Source: JBGSPQ01 sp041738505
Lineage (GTDB): Bacteria; Patescibacteriota; Gracilibacteria; UBA1369
Direction: 5' to 3'
Assembly (NCBI GenBank): GCA_041738505.1
Contig: JBGSPQ010000005.1
Coordinates: forward strand, 82,471 to 146,470
DNA: 64,000 nucleotides
Each line of letters begins with the position of its first letter. Within the stretch, counting starts at the first letter, position 1. Positions 28,525 to 37,666 of the stretch are shown here, in pieces. Below the pieces are notes generated by a model that saw nothing but the letters and a program-made list of their open reading frames with translations, searched no databases and had not been told where the DNA came from. The position numbers and the translations under genes are program-made.

Positions 28525-29489
28525 GCCAGGTAAAAAAACTAAAAATCAACGACCGCCACGGAAACTTCTTAATCGCCTTCTTTAGAGGTTTGAATCTGGG
28601 AATGAAAAACTTCTGGAGAAACAAATTTCTTTCCTTCGCCACCATTCTGGTCATGGCCATAATTCTGGTGATTTTCAATATCATTCTGGGTATTCAATTC
28701 ATCGGAAATCAGGCACTCCAGTCATTAAGCGAACGCGTGGATATAGTGATTTACCTTCGGGACGACACATCTTTTTACGATGCCGGCCAGCTGACCGATG
28801 CTCTTAAAAAAATCGGCGGAGTTAAAGAAGTGAAATACACATCAAAAGAAGAGGCTCTTGAAATAGTTGCCAAAACTCATCCGGAGACCGCCGAATTCCT
28901 TAAAAAGTTTGATATCAGAAATCCCCTGCCTCCATCAATCAGCATCACCACCGGAAGCGCCGAGGATCACCTGCGCATCCAGGAACTGTTAAGCGAAGAC
29001 CGCTACAAACCCCTTCTGCAAAATTATGTCAGCGATGAAGTTGGAGGGGAAAACGTTATTCTTTCATCCGTGGCGAAAAACCTTGAAAACATCAGCAAAT
29101 TTGTTAAACAGATTATTTTCTGGGTGGTGTTTGTATTTATTCTTGGAGGAACATTGATAGTCGTTAACGCCATCCAGCTGACCATCTTCAACCGCCGTCA
29201 GGAAATCCACATTATGCGTCTGGTGGGGGCGACGCCCAATTTCATCCGCCTGCCCTTTGTTTTTGAAGGATTGCTATATGCCGTTTTTGCGGTACTTTTA
29301 AGCTTCATCATCCTCTTTGGGCTGGGACAATCCATCCAACTGGAATCCTCAAACCTGTGGGAATATTATTCCACCCTGAACCTGCAAAGAGTAATAATAT
29401 CCGAACTTATCATCGCAGTCGTACTGGCCGTCATCAGCAGTTTTTCCGCGGCCGAGCAATACATCAAAGGCAAACTCATCCTGAACTGA
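28521..29489 (+). CDS. ftsX: Cell division permease FtsX
   Basis: With FtsE it forms an ABC-type complex that passes a division signal across the membrane to peptidoglycan hydrolases. 322 residues. A first membrane segment (about 35-58) is followed by an extracytoplasmic loop containing VYLRDD-like and PPSISI motifs, then three C-terminal membrane segments typical of FtsX. No ftsE is adjacent in this window, which is unusual. The start overlaps the ribL stop, and recO follows after 4 nt. Confidence 0.93.
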   Translation: MSQVKKLKINDRHGNFLIAFFRGLNLGMKNFWRNKFLSFATILVMAIILVIFNIILGIQFIGNQALQSLSERVDIVIYLRDDTSFYDAGQLTDALKKIGGVKEVKYTSKEEALEIVAKTHPETAEFLKKFDIRNPLPPSISITTGSAEDHLRIQELLSEDRYKPLLQNYVSDEVGGENVILSSVAKNLENISKFVKQIIFWVVFVFILGGTLIVVNAIQLTIFNRRQEIHIMRLVGATPNFIRLPFVFEGLLYAVFAVLLSFIILFGLGQSIQLESSNLWEYYSTLNLQRVIISELIIAVVLAVISSFSAAEQYIKGKLILN

Positions 29490-29493
29490 CACA

Positions 29494-30237
29494 ATGAGAA
29501 ACCAAAGTATCCGGGGCATAGTCCTGCGCAAACGGAATATCGGCGAAAGCGACCAGATCGTCACTATTTATTCCCCTCCTTTGGGCAAATTTGAAGCATC
29601 CGCCAAAGGCGCCAGAAAAATCAACAGTCATTTTGGCGGACACCTGGAAACTCTTAACATTTGCGACTTTACGGTTTATACCAACGGCAATAAACACACA
29701 CTCACACAATGCCAGTGCGTAAATTCATTTAAATTTCTGAAAGACGACCTTCATCTGTCCATGTTCACTTTCATCATTTCCGAAATTTTTTACCGGATGA
29801 CACCTTCGGACGGCCACGGAGAAGACCTCTTCCTTTTACTGCTCGGAACAATATCCTCTTTGGAAAAAGGCAGACACGAGCTGATTATGGACAGTTTTAA
29901 AATCAAGCTGTTAAACGCCGCCGGATCACTTCCGGAGATCTCAGAATGCGGAGAATGTCATCACAAGTGGACCGAAGACGACATCATCTTTATGGATCCG
30001 GACGGACACCTAACCTGCCATCAATGCACGCCGTTTCCCGGAATGAAAGAAGAAATACCCTTCAACATAATCAAACTCCTCAACTACATAACAACGGCCT
30101 CCTATCCTCAGATACAAAAAATCAATCTATCCCAAAGCGAACGCCTGAAATTAAAAAATATCAGCGACACCCTGCTCCACTCCTATATCAACCTTGAACT
30201 GAAATCGGAAAAAATCGCCGGACAAATATTAATCTGA
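29494..30237 (+). CDS. recO: DNA repair protein RecO
   Basis: Loads RecA on SSB-coated DNA in the RecFOR pathway. 247 residues. The N-terminal OB fold (GIVLRKRNIGESDQIVTIYS, then KFEASAKGARK) is followed by a helical domain with a zinc-finger pair, CGEC near 151-154 and CHQC near 173-176. Its last 9 bp overlap the 3' end of the convergent rel gene. Confidence 0.92.
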   Translation: MRNQSIRGIVLRKRNIGESDQIVTIYSPPLGKFEASAKGARKINSHFGGHLETLNICDFTVYTNGNKHTLTQCQCVNSFKFLKDDLHLSMFTFIISEIFYRMTPSDGHGEDLFLLLLGTISSLEKGRHELIMDSFKIKLLNAAGSLPEISECGECHHKWTEDDIIFMDPDGHLTCHQCTPFPGMKEEIPFNIIKLLNYITTASYPQIQKINLSQSERLKLKNISDTLLHSYINLELKSEKIAGQILI

Positions 30238-32481
30238 CCTCTTCACGTCAATCACATTCCTGATACGATTCAGCTTTTCCATAATTTCCTGAAGCTGGCT
30301 GTTATCGGTAATTTCCAGCACCATATTCCTTTCAAAAACTTCACCTTTTTCTTCGGCATCCGAAAAAGATAGTATATTAACATTCATTTTTGTCACAACC
30401 TCGGCAATATCGCGGATCAATCCCAGCCGATGACGCGAAACCAGATTCAGCTTAATAGGAAATTTGAATTTTTCACGCTCCATTCCCCACTTGGCCTCCA
30501 AAATTCTGTCTTCGCGGGCATTCTTAAGGTGCTTGCATTTCTGCAGATGAATAGTCACGCTATGATCCCGTGTAATGTAGCCTACAATCGGCATCCCCAC
30601 CCGCGGTTTGCAGCAATTGGCAAAACGATAAGGCAACCCTCTTTCCCCCGCGATAAAAATTTCGTCATCCCTGCAGTTGCCGTTTTTCTTATCCGGAATG
30701 GAAAATTTCACAGACGGCCTCACCACGGCACGCGCTCTCCTGTCTCTCATGGAAAATTCCGCTCCAAACACACTGCGCAATACAGCGGCCGGGAGTTTGG
30801 CTCCTATACCCACCTCCTCCACCAAACCAACCCGTTCTTTCATGGAAAGCTTCTGCCCCCCGTATGCACGAAAAATGGATAGATCATCATCAAGAAAAGG
30901 CTTGCCGATTTTTGCCAAAAATGTATTTAGAATATCCTTCCCGTCTTTAAAACTTTTTTCCTTGTCCAATGACCGCAGATAAGAACGTATTTTGGTTTTG
31001 GCCTGAGCCGTTTTAACAAAAGCAAGCCATGCCGGTTTGGGTTCAATTTTGTTGGCAGTGATAATTTCCACAACCTCTCCGTTCTGCAAAGAATAATTCA
31101 ATGGCACAACCGCCCCGTTAACCTTGGCCAACTGACATCGGTTCCCCACATCCGTATGAACCGCAAAAGCAAAATCCACGGGAGTGGCCCCTTTGGGCAA
31201 ATCTTTAACATCACCCGAAGGTGTCATTACAAAAATCCGGTCGGTGAAAACATCAATCTTAAGGGCCTCTATCAAATCTTTTCCCCCCTTCATATCCTCC
31301 TGTATTTTTGAAACGGTGTTTATCCATTCAACATATTTTTTAGCCGGCGCGGCACTTCTGCTAAGCTCTTCAACGGAATAAATATTCCTTTTATCCCTAC
31401 CCGCAGTCTTCTTGGTATCATCATAAATCCAGTGGGATGCCACCCCGAACTCCGCCTCCGAATGCATTTTTTCCGTGCGCAACTGTATTTCCGTCGCATG
31501 GGAGGCATTTGAAGACAAACCCATCACCGCGGTATGCAGGCTCTGATAACCGTTTGGCTTTGGCACAGCCACATAATCTTTAAATCTGTAGGTGATGGGT
31601 GTCCACTTTCTGTGAATCAAACCAAGCACACTGTAAAGATGCTCGCTTACTTCCGCACCCTCCGCATCCGTTCTGTTCGGCAAAATCACACGCATGGCCA
31701 GAACATCGTGCAAATCATTCAAAGTGGTCTGACTTTTAATCTTAAGTTTTCTGTAAATACTGTAAAGATTTTTGATTCTTCCCTCCACCTTGGCATCAAT
31801 CCCGTGACTTTGCAGGTACAACTCAAGCTCGTTCTTCATATAATCCATCACTTTTTCCTTTTCCTGCACATATTCATCCAGATCATCCTTTACATGATTA
31901 TATTGTTTTGGATAAAGCGTTTTAAATGATAAATCCTCCAACCTGCTCTTCATGTTGTAGATACCCAGCCTCGCCGAAATGGGGACAAAAATATCCATTG
32001 TCTCGCGCGCAACTTGTTTCTGCTTGACCGCGGACTGAAATTCAATTGTCTGCATATTGTGAAGTCTATCCGCCAGTTTGATCATCAGAACACGCAAATC
32101 TTTGGCCATAGTAACAAACATCCCTCTTAAACTTTCGGCCTCCGTATTTTCATCCCTGGACTTTATGGCTTTAAGACTCTCAACCGCCTCCACCAGAAAC
32201 AAAACATTTTCTCCAAACAACTCTCTGATTTCCTCCGGGCTACTGTTGCCTGATTTTGCATATCCGTGCAGCATGGCGGCAATCAGAGTATCTTCGTCCG
32301 GATTCAGCGACAGCAGAATATCAAGAACCGAAAGCACATGAGTAATGTACGGATCACCCGACAATCTATATCTTTCCCTGTTGATTTTATCGGCATATTC
32401 AAAAGCGACACGCAGACGATCCCTGTCCAAATCGGGTTTTAAATCCACCGCTTTATTTATGAAATCCTCAAAAGTTTGCAT
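30229..32481 (-). CDS. rel: RelA/SpoT-family (p)ppGpp synthetase with degenerate hydrolase motif
   Basis: The alarmone enzyme of the stringent response. An ATG at 32479-32481 gives 750 residues and a normal MQTFEDFINKA start; extending upstream to 32550 adds an implausible Cys-rich leader. The domain order is pseudo-HD (about 20-180), synthetase (about 225-360; RFKDYVAVPKPNGYQSLHT and EIQLRTEKMHSEAEFG), TGS (about 395-460), Cys-containing RIS domain (CCKP) and ACT. The hydrolase HDxxED motif reads HGYAKS, so the metal-binding Asp and the Glu/Asp pair are gone while the KLADRLHNM helix is kept. Prediction: synthetase active, hydrolase lost. Confidence 0.9.
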   Translation of the reverse strand: MQTFEDFINKAVDLKPDLDRDRLRVAFEYADKINRERYRLSGDPYITHVLSVLDILLSLNPDEDTLIAAMLHGYAKSGNSSPEEIRELFGENVLFLVEAVESLKAIKSRDENTEAESLRGMFVTMAKDLRVLMIKLADRLHNMQTIEFQSAVKQKQVARETMDIFVPISARLGIYNMKSRLEDLSFKTLYPKQYNHVKDDLDEYVQEKEKVMDYMKNELELYLQSHGIDAKVEGRIKNLYSIYRKLKIKSQTTLNDLHDVLAMRVILPNRTDAEGAEVSEHLYSVLGLIHRKWTPITYRFKDYVAVPKPNGYQSLHTAVMGLSSNASHATEIQLRTEKMHSEAEFGVASHWIYDDTKKTAGRDKRNIYSVEELSRSAAPAKKYVEWINTVSKIQEDMKGGKDLIEALKIDVFTDRIFVMTPSGDVKDLPKGATPVDFAFAVHTDVGNRCQLAKVNGAVVPLNYSLQNGEVVEIITANKIEPKPAWLAFVKTAQAKTKIRSYLRSLDKEKSFKDGKDILNTFLAKIGKPFLDDDLSIFRAYGGQKLSMKERVGLVEEVGIGAKLPAAVLRSVFGAEFSMRDRRARAVVRPSVKFSIPDKKNGNCRDDEIFIAGERGLPYRFANCCKPRVGMPIVGYITRDHSVTIHLQKCKHLKNAREDRILEAKWGMEREKFKFPIKLNLVSRHRLGLIRDIAEVVTKMNVNILSFSDAEEKGEVFERNMVLEITDNSQLQEIMEKLNRIRNVIDVKRSD

Positions 32482-32550
32482 AAAGCTAAAACAACCACAC
32501 CCTATAGATAGCTGATTATAAATACAAATGCCAAAAATAACAAGTGCCAT

Positions 32551-34533
32551 TTATTCAGCTTCGGCCTTGATAATCAAATCAATTCCCGCACCCGGAACCT
32601 CCACCACCCGGATGCCTCGTACAAGAGCTTCGCGGTTTTGCTCAACCGCGCTGATACGTCTTTCCAGCTTTGTAAAAGCATTCTCATAATAAACAGCCAG
32701 CTGTTCCAGCGCCGCCACTCGCGCCTTAAGAGCAACCTGCTTCTGGGATGCGTCCACGAACGCTTTCAGCAGATAGTCGCTTTTTTCGGGTTCAAGACTT
32801 TCCATAGACACAAAAAAGTCCTCTTCAAATTTGTCTTTATCCGGTCCCAGACTGTTATAAGAGACCTTCAGCTCGTCAATATTGATTTTCAAAATTGCAT
32901 ACTTATTATTCGCCTCATCTCTCACGTCGGTAAGATCCTCAAGATACTCCGAGAAAGCATCTTCCCTTTCCGAGGTTCTATCCAAAAGAGCGTAAACATC
33001 AACATTGTAAAGATTCTGCATTTTTTGCAGAACCTCAACAAATTCAACAAACATATTCACAATCGATTTTTCATCCATCAGCTCGCCAAAGTATGTCGCG
33101 GCGGAAATGCCGGTTTCCCCCGTCTCTTTCGGCTCGGACAAGGTTCCAAAATAGCCGGCCAGCCATATCTCTTCGGGAATATAATCCTTCTGCGTTCCGG
33201 CATTGGATCCAAAAACCAGAGCGCTCTGAATACCATTTTCCACCAAAACCGCGGGATCGGTTAAATCCAGAATAATTTCCGGAAGCTTTTCCTTACCCGA
33301 AAAAATATTAATTATCGTTTCATGATATCTTTGGCCATAAGCCCAGAAACCACCCCAAATCAACCCCACCGACACCACCAGCCAGATAATAATTCGTAAA
33401 TTAAATACGGAAAAGAAGACATGTCCCGCCTGTTTCATAACATTCGCCACGGCATCCAACGGAGATTTTTTTTCACCCAGCAATTCCGCGTCATCGCTAC
33501 TCGGCTTTTCCACAAATTCCGCATCCAAATCGTTTTCTTCAAGATCCTCGGCAACGGAGGACACTTCCGATTCAGCTTCACTTACTTCCGCCTCCTCACC
33601 ACTTTGTTCATCGCCAAGCTGTTCTTCTCCGGTGTGCTCCTGTTCATATTGTTTCTTGCTTCGCTCCATCAATTCCGCCCAACTCTCTTTTGGAGCCGGT
33701 TTGTCCACAGGTTCGATAATTGAATCAGGTTCTATTACTTCCTGTTCGGATTGATCGTCGGATGATGTTGCCGACAATGGATAAACCTGAACATTTTCTC
33801 CCTCTCTCGGAGTCTCCTGATAATCATATACAACCCGGGGTTCTTCCTCGGCCAACAGTTCCTCCACAGGAGGCTCTTCGACCAACGGTTCTTCGGCCGA
33901 CGGTTCTTCCACAGGCGCTTCTTCCACCAACGGTTCCTCAACCGGCGGTTCTTCCAAAGGCGCTTCTTCCACCAACGGTTCCTCAACCGGCGGTTCTTCC
34001 AAAGGTGCCTCTTCGGCCATAGGTTCAACCACAAGCGGATCTTCGGTCATAGGCTCCACCACCGGGACCTCTTCCTCCGACGGTTGTTCAACCAAAGGCT
34101 CTTCGGCCAATGTACGCCCCGCCCCGGAATCTTCATCACGGTCAATAATCTGATCATCCCGATTGGCGGATTCAGAAACCTCCCGCGCCGGTTCTTCCAC
34201 GGACGGCGTTGGAGGAACAAATTCCCCAGCAGGTTTCTTTTTTCTTCTGCGCCTCTTTTTTTTCTTGGCCACCACCTCTTCACCCACTCCCGTCATATCC
34301 GTCCGCGTCCCATCGCCCGCTACATTAGTTGACTCTCCACTCCCCACCACAGCCACCTTCTTCAAATCATCCAATTTTGCCTCCGTGATTTTTTTTGTTT
34401 CATCAATAACCCGCCTTGATGGCCTTCTCCTGCGGCGTTTTTTCTTCTTCACAACTTCATCCTTTAAATTATCGGCACTTTTGCCGGCATCCAAAAGCCC
34501 TCCGCTGTCTCCTGTTTTTTGATTATCGGCCAT
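32551..34533 (-). CDS. Uncharacterised single-span membrane protein with basic clusters and acidic Pro/Glu repeats
   Basis: 660 residues. Two lysine/arginine blocks (about residues 30-40 and 90-102, each with KKKKRRRR-type runs) lie in the N-terminal half. They are followed by a Glu/Pro/Val/Leu repeat region (about 150-230) built of 15-residue units such as EEAPLEEPPVEEPLV. An acidic linker leads to one membrane helix at about 379-400, and a helical coiled-coil C-terminal domain (about 520-660) follows. The basic blocks precede the membrane helix, so they probably face the cytoplasm and could bind nucleic acid or lipid. No family recognised. It lies 69 nt upstream of rel and is probably co-transcribed with it. 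Confidence 0.75.
   Translation of the reverse strand: MADNQKTGDSGGLLDAGKSADNLKDEVVKKKKRRRRRPSRRVIDETKKITEAKLDDLKKVAVVGSGESTNVAGDGTRTDMTGVGEEVVAKKKKRRRRKKKPAGEFVPPTPSVEEPAREVSESANRDDQIIDRDEDSGAGRTLAEEPLVEQPSEEEVPVVEPMTEDPLVVEPMAEEAPLEEPPVEEPLVEEAPLEEPPVEEPLVEEAPVEEPSAEEPLVEEPPVEELLAEEEPRVVYDYQETPREGENVQVYPLSATSSDDQSEQEVIEPDSIIEPVDKPAPKESWAELMERSKKQYEQEHTGEEQLGDEQSGEEAEVSEAESEVSSVAEDLEENDLDAEFVEKPSSDDAELLGEKKSPLDAVANVMKQAGHVFFSVFNLRIIIWLVVSVGLIWGGFWAYGQRYHETIINIFSGKEKLPEIILDLTDPAVLVENGIQSALVFGSNAGTQKDYIPEEIWLAGYFGTLSEPKETGETGISAATYFGELMDEKSIVNMFVEFVEVLQKMQNLYNVDVYALLDRTSEREDAFSEYLEDLTDVRDEANNKYAILKINIDELKVSYNSLGPDKDKFEEDFFVSMESLEPEKSDYLLKAFVDASQKQVALKARVAALEQLAVYYENAFTKLERRISAVEQNREALVRGIRVVEVPGAGIDLIIKAEAE
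33916..34005. repeat. Perfect 45-bp tandem repeat (two copies) in coding sequence
   Basis: Positions 33916-33960 and 33961-34005 are identical and encode the 15-residue Glu/Pro repeat of the membrane protein. Degenerate copies flank both sides. The identity at DNA level suggests recent duplication and a length-variable segment. Confidence 0.85.
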
Positions 34534-34552
34534 ATATGGTTTTATTCAAACT

Positions 34553-34581
34553 ATTATACCACAAAAAAAGGGCTTTTAAAA
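34553..34581 (-). promoter_or_regulatory. Extended -10 promoter upstream of the 660-aa gene
   Basis: On the minus strand, TTTTAA, a 17-nt spacer, then TGGTATAAT, an extended -10 with a perfect TATAAT at 34553-34558. The leader to the ATG at 34533 would be only about 13 nt. The GCTTTTAAAAGC palindrome (34572-34583) overlaps the -35. Confidence 0.65.
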
Positions 34582-34604
34582 GCAAGAATAAGCCGATAAG
34601 AACA

Positions 34605-34630
34605 CAAAAAGACCCCGCCTCGGCGGGGTC
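34605..34630 (-). terminator. Terminator after the Yip1-like gene
   Basis: GACCCCGCC (34611-34619) pairs with GGCGGGGTC (34622-34630) around a two-base loop. Read on the minus strand, the hairpin is followed by a T tract. Confidence 0.85.
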
Positions 34631-34653
34631 CCTTTCAGATCAAACAAAAAAAT

Positions 34654-35319
34654 TTAATAGCGCATCGAAAGACCGGACAAATCAACACTGGAATAAGCCG
34701 CCCCATAGCCCAAAGATGCCACAATGCCGGACAAAACCACCATCGCCACAATAGTGACGATAATTGTCAGAATAACATTTGTATTATCCAGCTTAAATAT
34801 TAACTGCAGAGCATAAAAAGTAATAACAAGCCCCCATACCCCCACAACCAGTCCAATCAGCGGAGCCAGCGAGGGAACGGCATAACCGGCCAAAACCAAT
34901 ACATTCAAGCCATAGGCCAGACCCATCACTCTAAAGTAGTCCGCAAACGAACCTTTCCCTTTAAACAGTTTATTGGCCACAATTGTCGTTACAAAAATAA
35001 CGGCAACAGCCATCGCAGCCGCAAGCACAGCCTGAATCAAAACATGTACAATTTCGGGTCTGTAAACAACATTCATAAATTTATATCCGAAAATCAAAGA
35101 ACCCAAAGGAGCGGCAATCGCACCGGCAACAAGAAAAACAACCGCGGCGGCCCCACCCTTGGCATTGCCGGCAACGGACTCAATCGCCTTCTTGTTAAGC
35201 TTCAAAATTTCCACAAACTGTTTAAAAGCCCCTCCGAAATCAACATCCTTCATATCTATTTTAGGTATCTCCATTGAAGGATCCTTGGACCCTTCCTTTG
35301 CCCCTTTATGCTGTTCCAT
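34654..35319 (-). CDS. Yip1-domain-like membrane protein
   Basis: 221 residues. A polar N-terminus (about 1-55) is followed by five hydrophobic segments in the Yip1/YIF1-like arrangement, including SFADYFRVMGLAYGLNVLVL, the usual family landmark. The function of bacterial Yip1 proteins is unknown. The gene has its own promoter and terminator, so it is a single-gene unit. Confidence 0.7.
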   Translation of the reverse strand: MEQHKGAKEGSKDPSMEIPKIDMKDVDFGGAFKQFVEILKLNKKAIESVAGNAKGGAAAVVFLVAGAIAAPLGSLIFGYKFMNVVYRPEIVHVLIQAVLAAAMAVAVIFVTTIVANKLFKGKGSFADYFRVMGLAYGLNVLVLAGYAVPSLAPLIGLVVGVWGLVITFYALQLIFKLDNTNVILTIIVTIVAMVVLSGIVASLGYGAAYSSVDLSGLSMRY

Positions 35320-35359
35320 AGTGAAAAAATATTAAAAAATACTTATTATAATCAAAAAT

Positions 35360-35387
35360 ATTATATTGAAACGGCGCCCAAAAGCAA
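35360..35387 (-). promoter_or_regulatory. Promoter of the Yip1-like gene
   Basis: On the minus strand, TTGCTT (35382-35387), a 16-nt spacer, then a perfect TATAAT (35360-35365). The leader is about 34 nt. Confidence 0.6.
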
Positions 35388-35443
35388 ACACTATTACAAA
35401 CCATAAAAAGGCCGCGGAATCAAATCAATATACAAAAAAACAG

Positions 35444-35472
35444 TTTATAAAAAGCAAATACTTAACTAAAAT
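35444..35472 (+). promoter_or_regulatory. Candidate promoter of hppA
   Basis: TTTATA (35444-35449), a 17-nt spacer, then TAAAAT (35467-35472). It lies about 42 nt before the ATG at 35514 and is weaker than the other promoters listed. Confidence 0.4.
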
Positions 35473-35513
35473 ACCTCCCTGGATACAGTTTTTACCCCTT
35501 TATTTGATTGATT

Positions 35514-37610
35514 ATGCAGGAATTTTTATCATTGTTACAAAATAACGCGCCTGTCATCGCCATGGGCATCAGCGTTCTGGCGCTTATTTACGCCGGATAT
35601 TTGATTGTTGCCGTATTAAAAAAAGACAGCGGCGACAAACAAATGACGGACATCGCCAAAGCAATTCAGGAGGGCGCAACCGCATACCTGAACAGACAAA
35701 CTCTGACTATCGCCGTCTTCACGGTGATACTATTTATCATAATGGCATTCGCTCTGCCGGCCGGCAATTATAACGACGGCATTCTTACGGCAATCGGATT
35801 CATAGTCGGCGCCTCTTTTTCCGCGCTGGCCGGATATATAGGTATGAGCGTTTCTGTGAGAGCAAACGTGCGCACAGCCCAGGCCGCCAAAACAAGCCTG
35901 CAGGAAGCGCTTTCCGTGGCATTCAAAGGTGGATCCGTCACCGGTCTGGCTGTGGTGGGATTGTCACTTTTGGGAGTGGCCGGTTTCTATTATATTTTTG
36001 CATACATACTGAACATTCCAGTCGGGAACGTACCCAAACTGCTTATCGGTTTTGGTTTCGGAGCCTCTCTGGTTTCACTCTTTGCCCGTGTGGGAGGAGG
36101 TATTTTTACCAAAGCCGCCGATGTGGGAGCCGACCTCGTGGGTAAAGTTGAACAGAACATTCCCGAGGACGACCCCAGAAATCCGGCCGTTATAGCCGAT
36201 AACGTGGGTGACAATGTAGGCGACTGCGCAGGAATGGGAGCCGATCTTTTTGAAACTTACGCAGTAACTTTAATCGCGGCCATGATGCTTGCCGCTTCCA
36301 CTTTCACCGCCGAATTCGGCAAACAGGGAATTGAATATCCGCTTATGCTGGGGGCAATCGCAGTAGTGGCCACCATCATCGGAACTTTCTTTATCAAACT
36401 GGGCAGAAGCAGAAAAATCATGAAAGCCCTATATAAAGGAATGATCGTTACGGGTGTTCTTTCCGCCATCGGCTTTTACTTTGCCACTCAACTGTTCATC
36501 GGAGACATAAACATCTTTTACGCCACTCTGGTTGGTCTGGGTGTTACGCTTTTCATCAACATTATTACCGAATACTACACATCAACCGATTACAATCCCG
36601 TTAAAAAAATCGCCAAGTCTTCTCAAACCGGAGCCGGAACCAACATAATCACCGGACTGGCCGTGGGATTGGAAAGCACATTGATGCCCGTACTTCTGAT
36701 TGTCGGCGCCATCTTCCTGGCATATTTCTTTGGAGAACATTCTGTGGTCGGAAACGGTATTTACGGTATTGCAATCGCCGCAGTGGCCATGCTATCCACA
36801 ACCGGAATGGTTATCGCCACGGATTCATACGGCCCCATTACGGATAACGCGGGAGGCATAGCCGAAATGACAAATTTACCCGAAGAAGTAAGAAAAAACA
36901 CCGACGCTCTGGACGCAGTCGGCAACACCACAAAGGCCGTCACAAAAGGCTACGCCATCGGCTCCGCCGCTCTGGCCGCCCTGGTGCTTTTCCAGGCCTA
37001 CACCGAAGAATTGACCTTAAACGCCCCCGGCGAAGAGTTCCTGTTCAGCCTGACCGACTACCGCGTTATTATCGGACTGTTCTTGGGAGGACTTCTGCCC
37101 TTTCTGTTTTCCGCATCCTGCATGGAATCAGTTGGCAAAACCGCATACAAAGTGGTGGAAGAGGTTCGTTACCAGTTTAGAACAAGAAAAGGCATTATGA
37201 CGGGCAAACAGAAACCCGACTACGGACGTTGTGTTGATATTGTAACCAAAGCCGCCCTTAAAGAAATGATCTTCCCCGGACTACTGGCCGTACTTGCCCC
37301 CATTATCGTAGGATTCCTGCTGGGGCCCATCGCACTTGGAGGACTTCTTGCGGGTGTGATTATTTCCGGATTCCTGCTGGCCTTGTCCATGACAACCGGT
37401 GGCGGAGCTTGGGACAACGCCAAGAAATACATTGAGTCCGGTCATTTTGGAGGAAAAGGCTCCGAAGCCCACAAAGCCGCTGTTGTTGGAGACACAGTGG
37501 GTGACCCCTACAAAGACACCGCCGGCCCCGCATTAAACGCGCTCATTAAAGTTATCAATACAATTGCGCTTATCATCGCGCCGATATTGGCCGGACTGAT
37601 GATCATGTAA
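35514..37610 (+). CDS. hppA: Membrane-bound proton/sodium-pumping pyrophosphatase
   Basis: Hydrolyses pyrophosphate and pumps H+ or Na+ across the membrane. 698 residues from the ATG at 35514; an upstream TTG at 35508 adds two residues and is unlikely. About 16 membrane segments are seen. The substrate motif DVGADLVGKVEQNIPEDDPR and the DNVGDNVGDCAGMGADLFE segment are intact. The K+-dependence site reads GNTTKA, where Lys marks the potassium-independent class. The pumped ion is therefore more likely H+, since Na+ pumps are usually K+-dependent; this is an inference. Confidence 0.95.
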   Translation: MQEFLSLLQNNAPVIAMGISVLALIYAGYLIVAVLKKDSGDKQMTDIAKAIQEGATAYLNRQTLTIAVFTVILFIIMAFALPAGNYNDGILTAIGFIVGASFSALAGYIGMSVSVRANVRTAQAAKTSLQEALSVAFKGGSVTGLAVVGLSLLGVAGFYYIFAYILNIPVGNVPKLLIGFGFGASLVSLFARVGGGIFTKAADVGADLVGKVEQNIPEDDPRNPAVIADNVGDNVGDCAGMGADLFETYAVTLIAAMMLAASTFTAEFGKQGIEYPLMLGAIAVVATIIGTFFIKLGRSRKIMKALYKGMIVTGVLSAIGFYFATQLFIGDINIFYATLVGLGVTLFINIITEYYTSTDYNPVKKIAKSSQTGAGTNIITGLAVGLESTLMPVLLIVGAIFLAYFFGEHSVVGNGIYGIAIAAVAMLSTTGMVIATDSYGPITDNAGGIAEMTNLPEEVRKNTDALDAVGNTTKAVTKGYAIGSAALAALVLFQAYTEELTLNAPGEEFLFSLTDYRVIIGLFLGGLLPFLFSASCMESVGKTAYKVVEEVRYQFRTRKGIMTGKQKPDYGRCVDIVTKAALKEMIFPGLLAVLAPIIVGFLLGPIALGGLLAGVIISGFLLALSMTTGGGAWDNAKKYIESGHFGGKGSEAHKAAVVGDTVGDPYKDTAGPALNALIKVINTIALIIAPILAGLMIM

Positions 37611-37622
37611 TGAAAAATCTCC

Positions 37623-37645
37623 GAGGCGGGCCACCGGCCCGCCTC
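37623..37645. repeat. GC-rich hairpin after hppA
   Basis: GAGGCGGGC (37623-37631) pairs with GCCCGCCTC (37637-37645) around a 5-nt loop. It is a strong stem without a T tract, 12 nt after the hppA stop and before the next ORF. It may protect or attenuate the message. Confidence 0.6.
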
Positions 37646-37666
37646 CACAAATAACAAAAAGAAACA

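Noticed and set aside
30229..32550. Longer rel start at 32550
   Set aside because: The extra residues are hydrophobic and Cys-rich, unlike any Rel start. The ATG at 32479-32481 gives the normal N-terminus.
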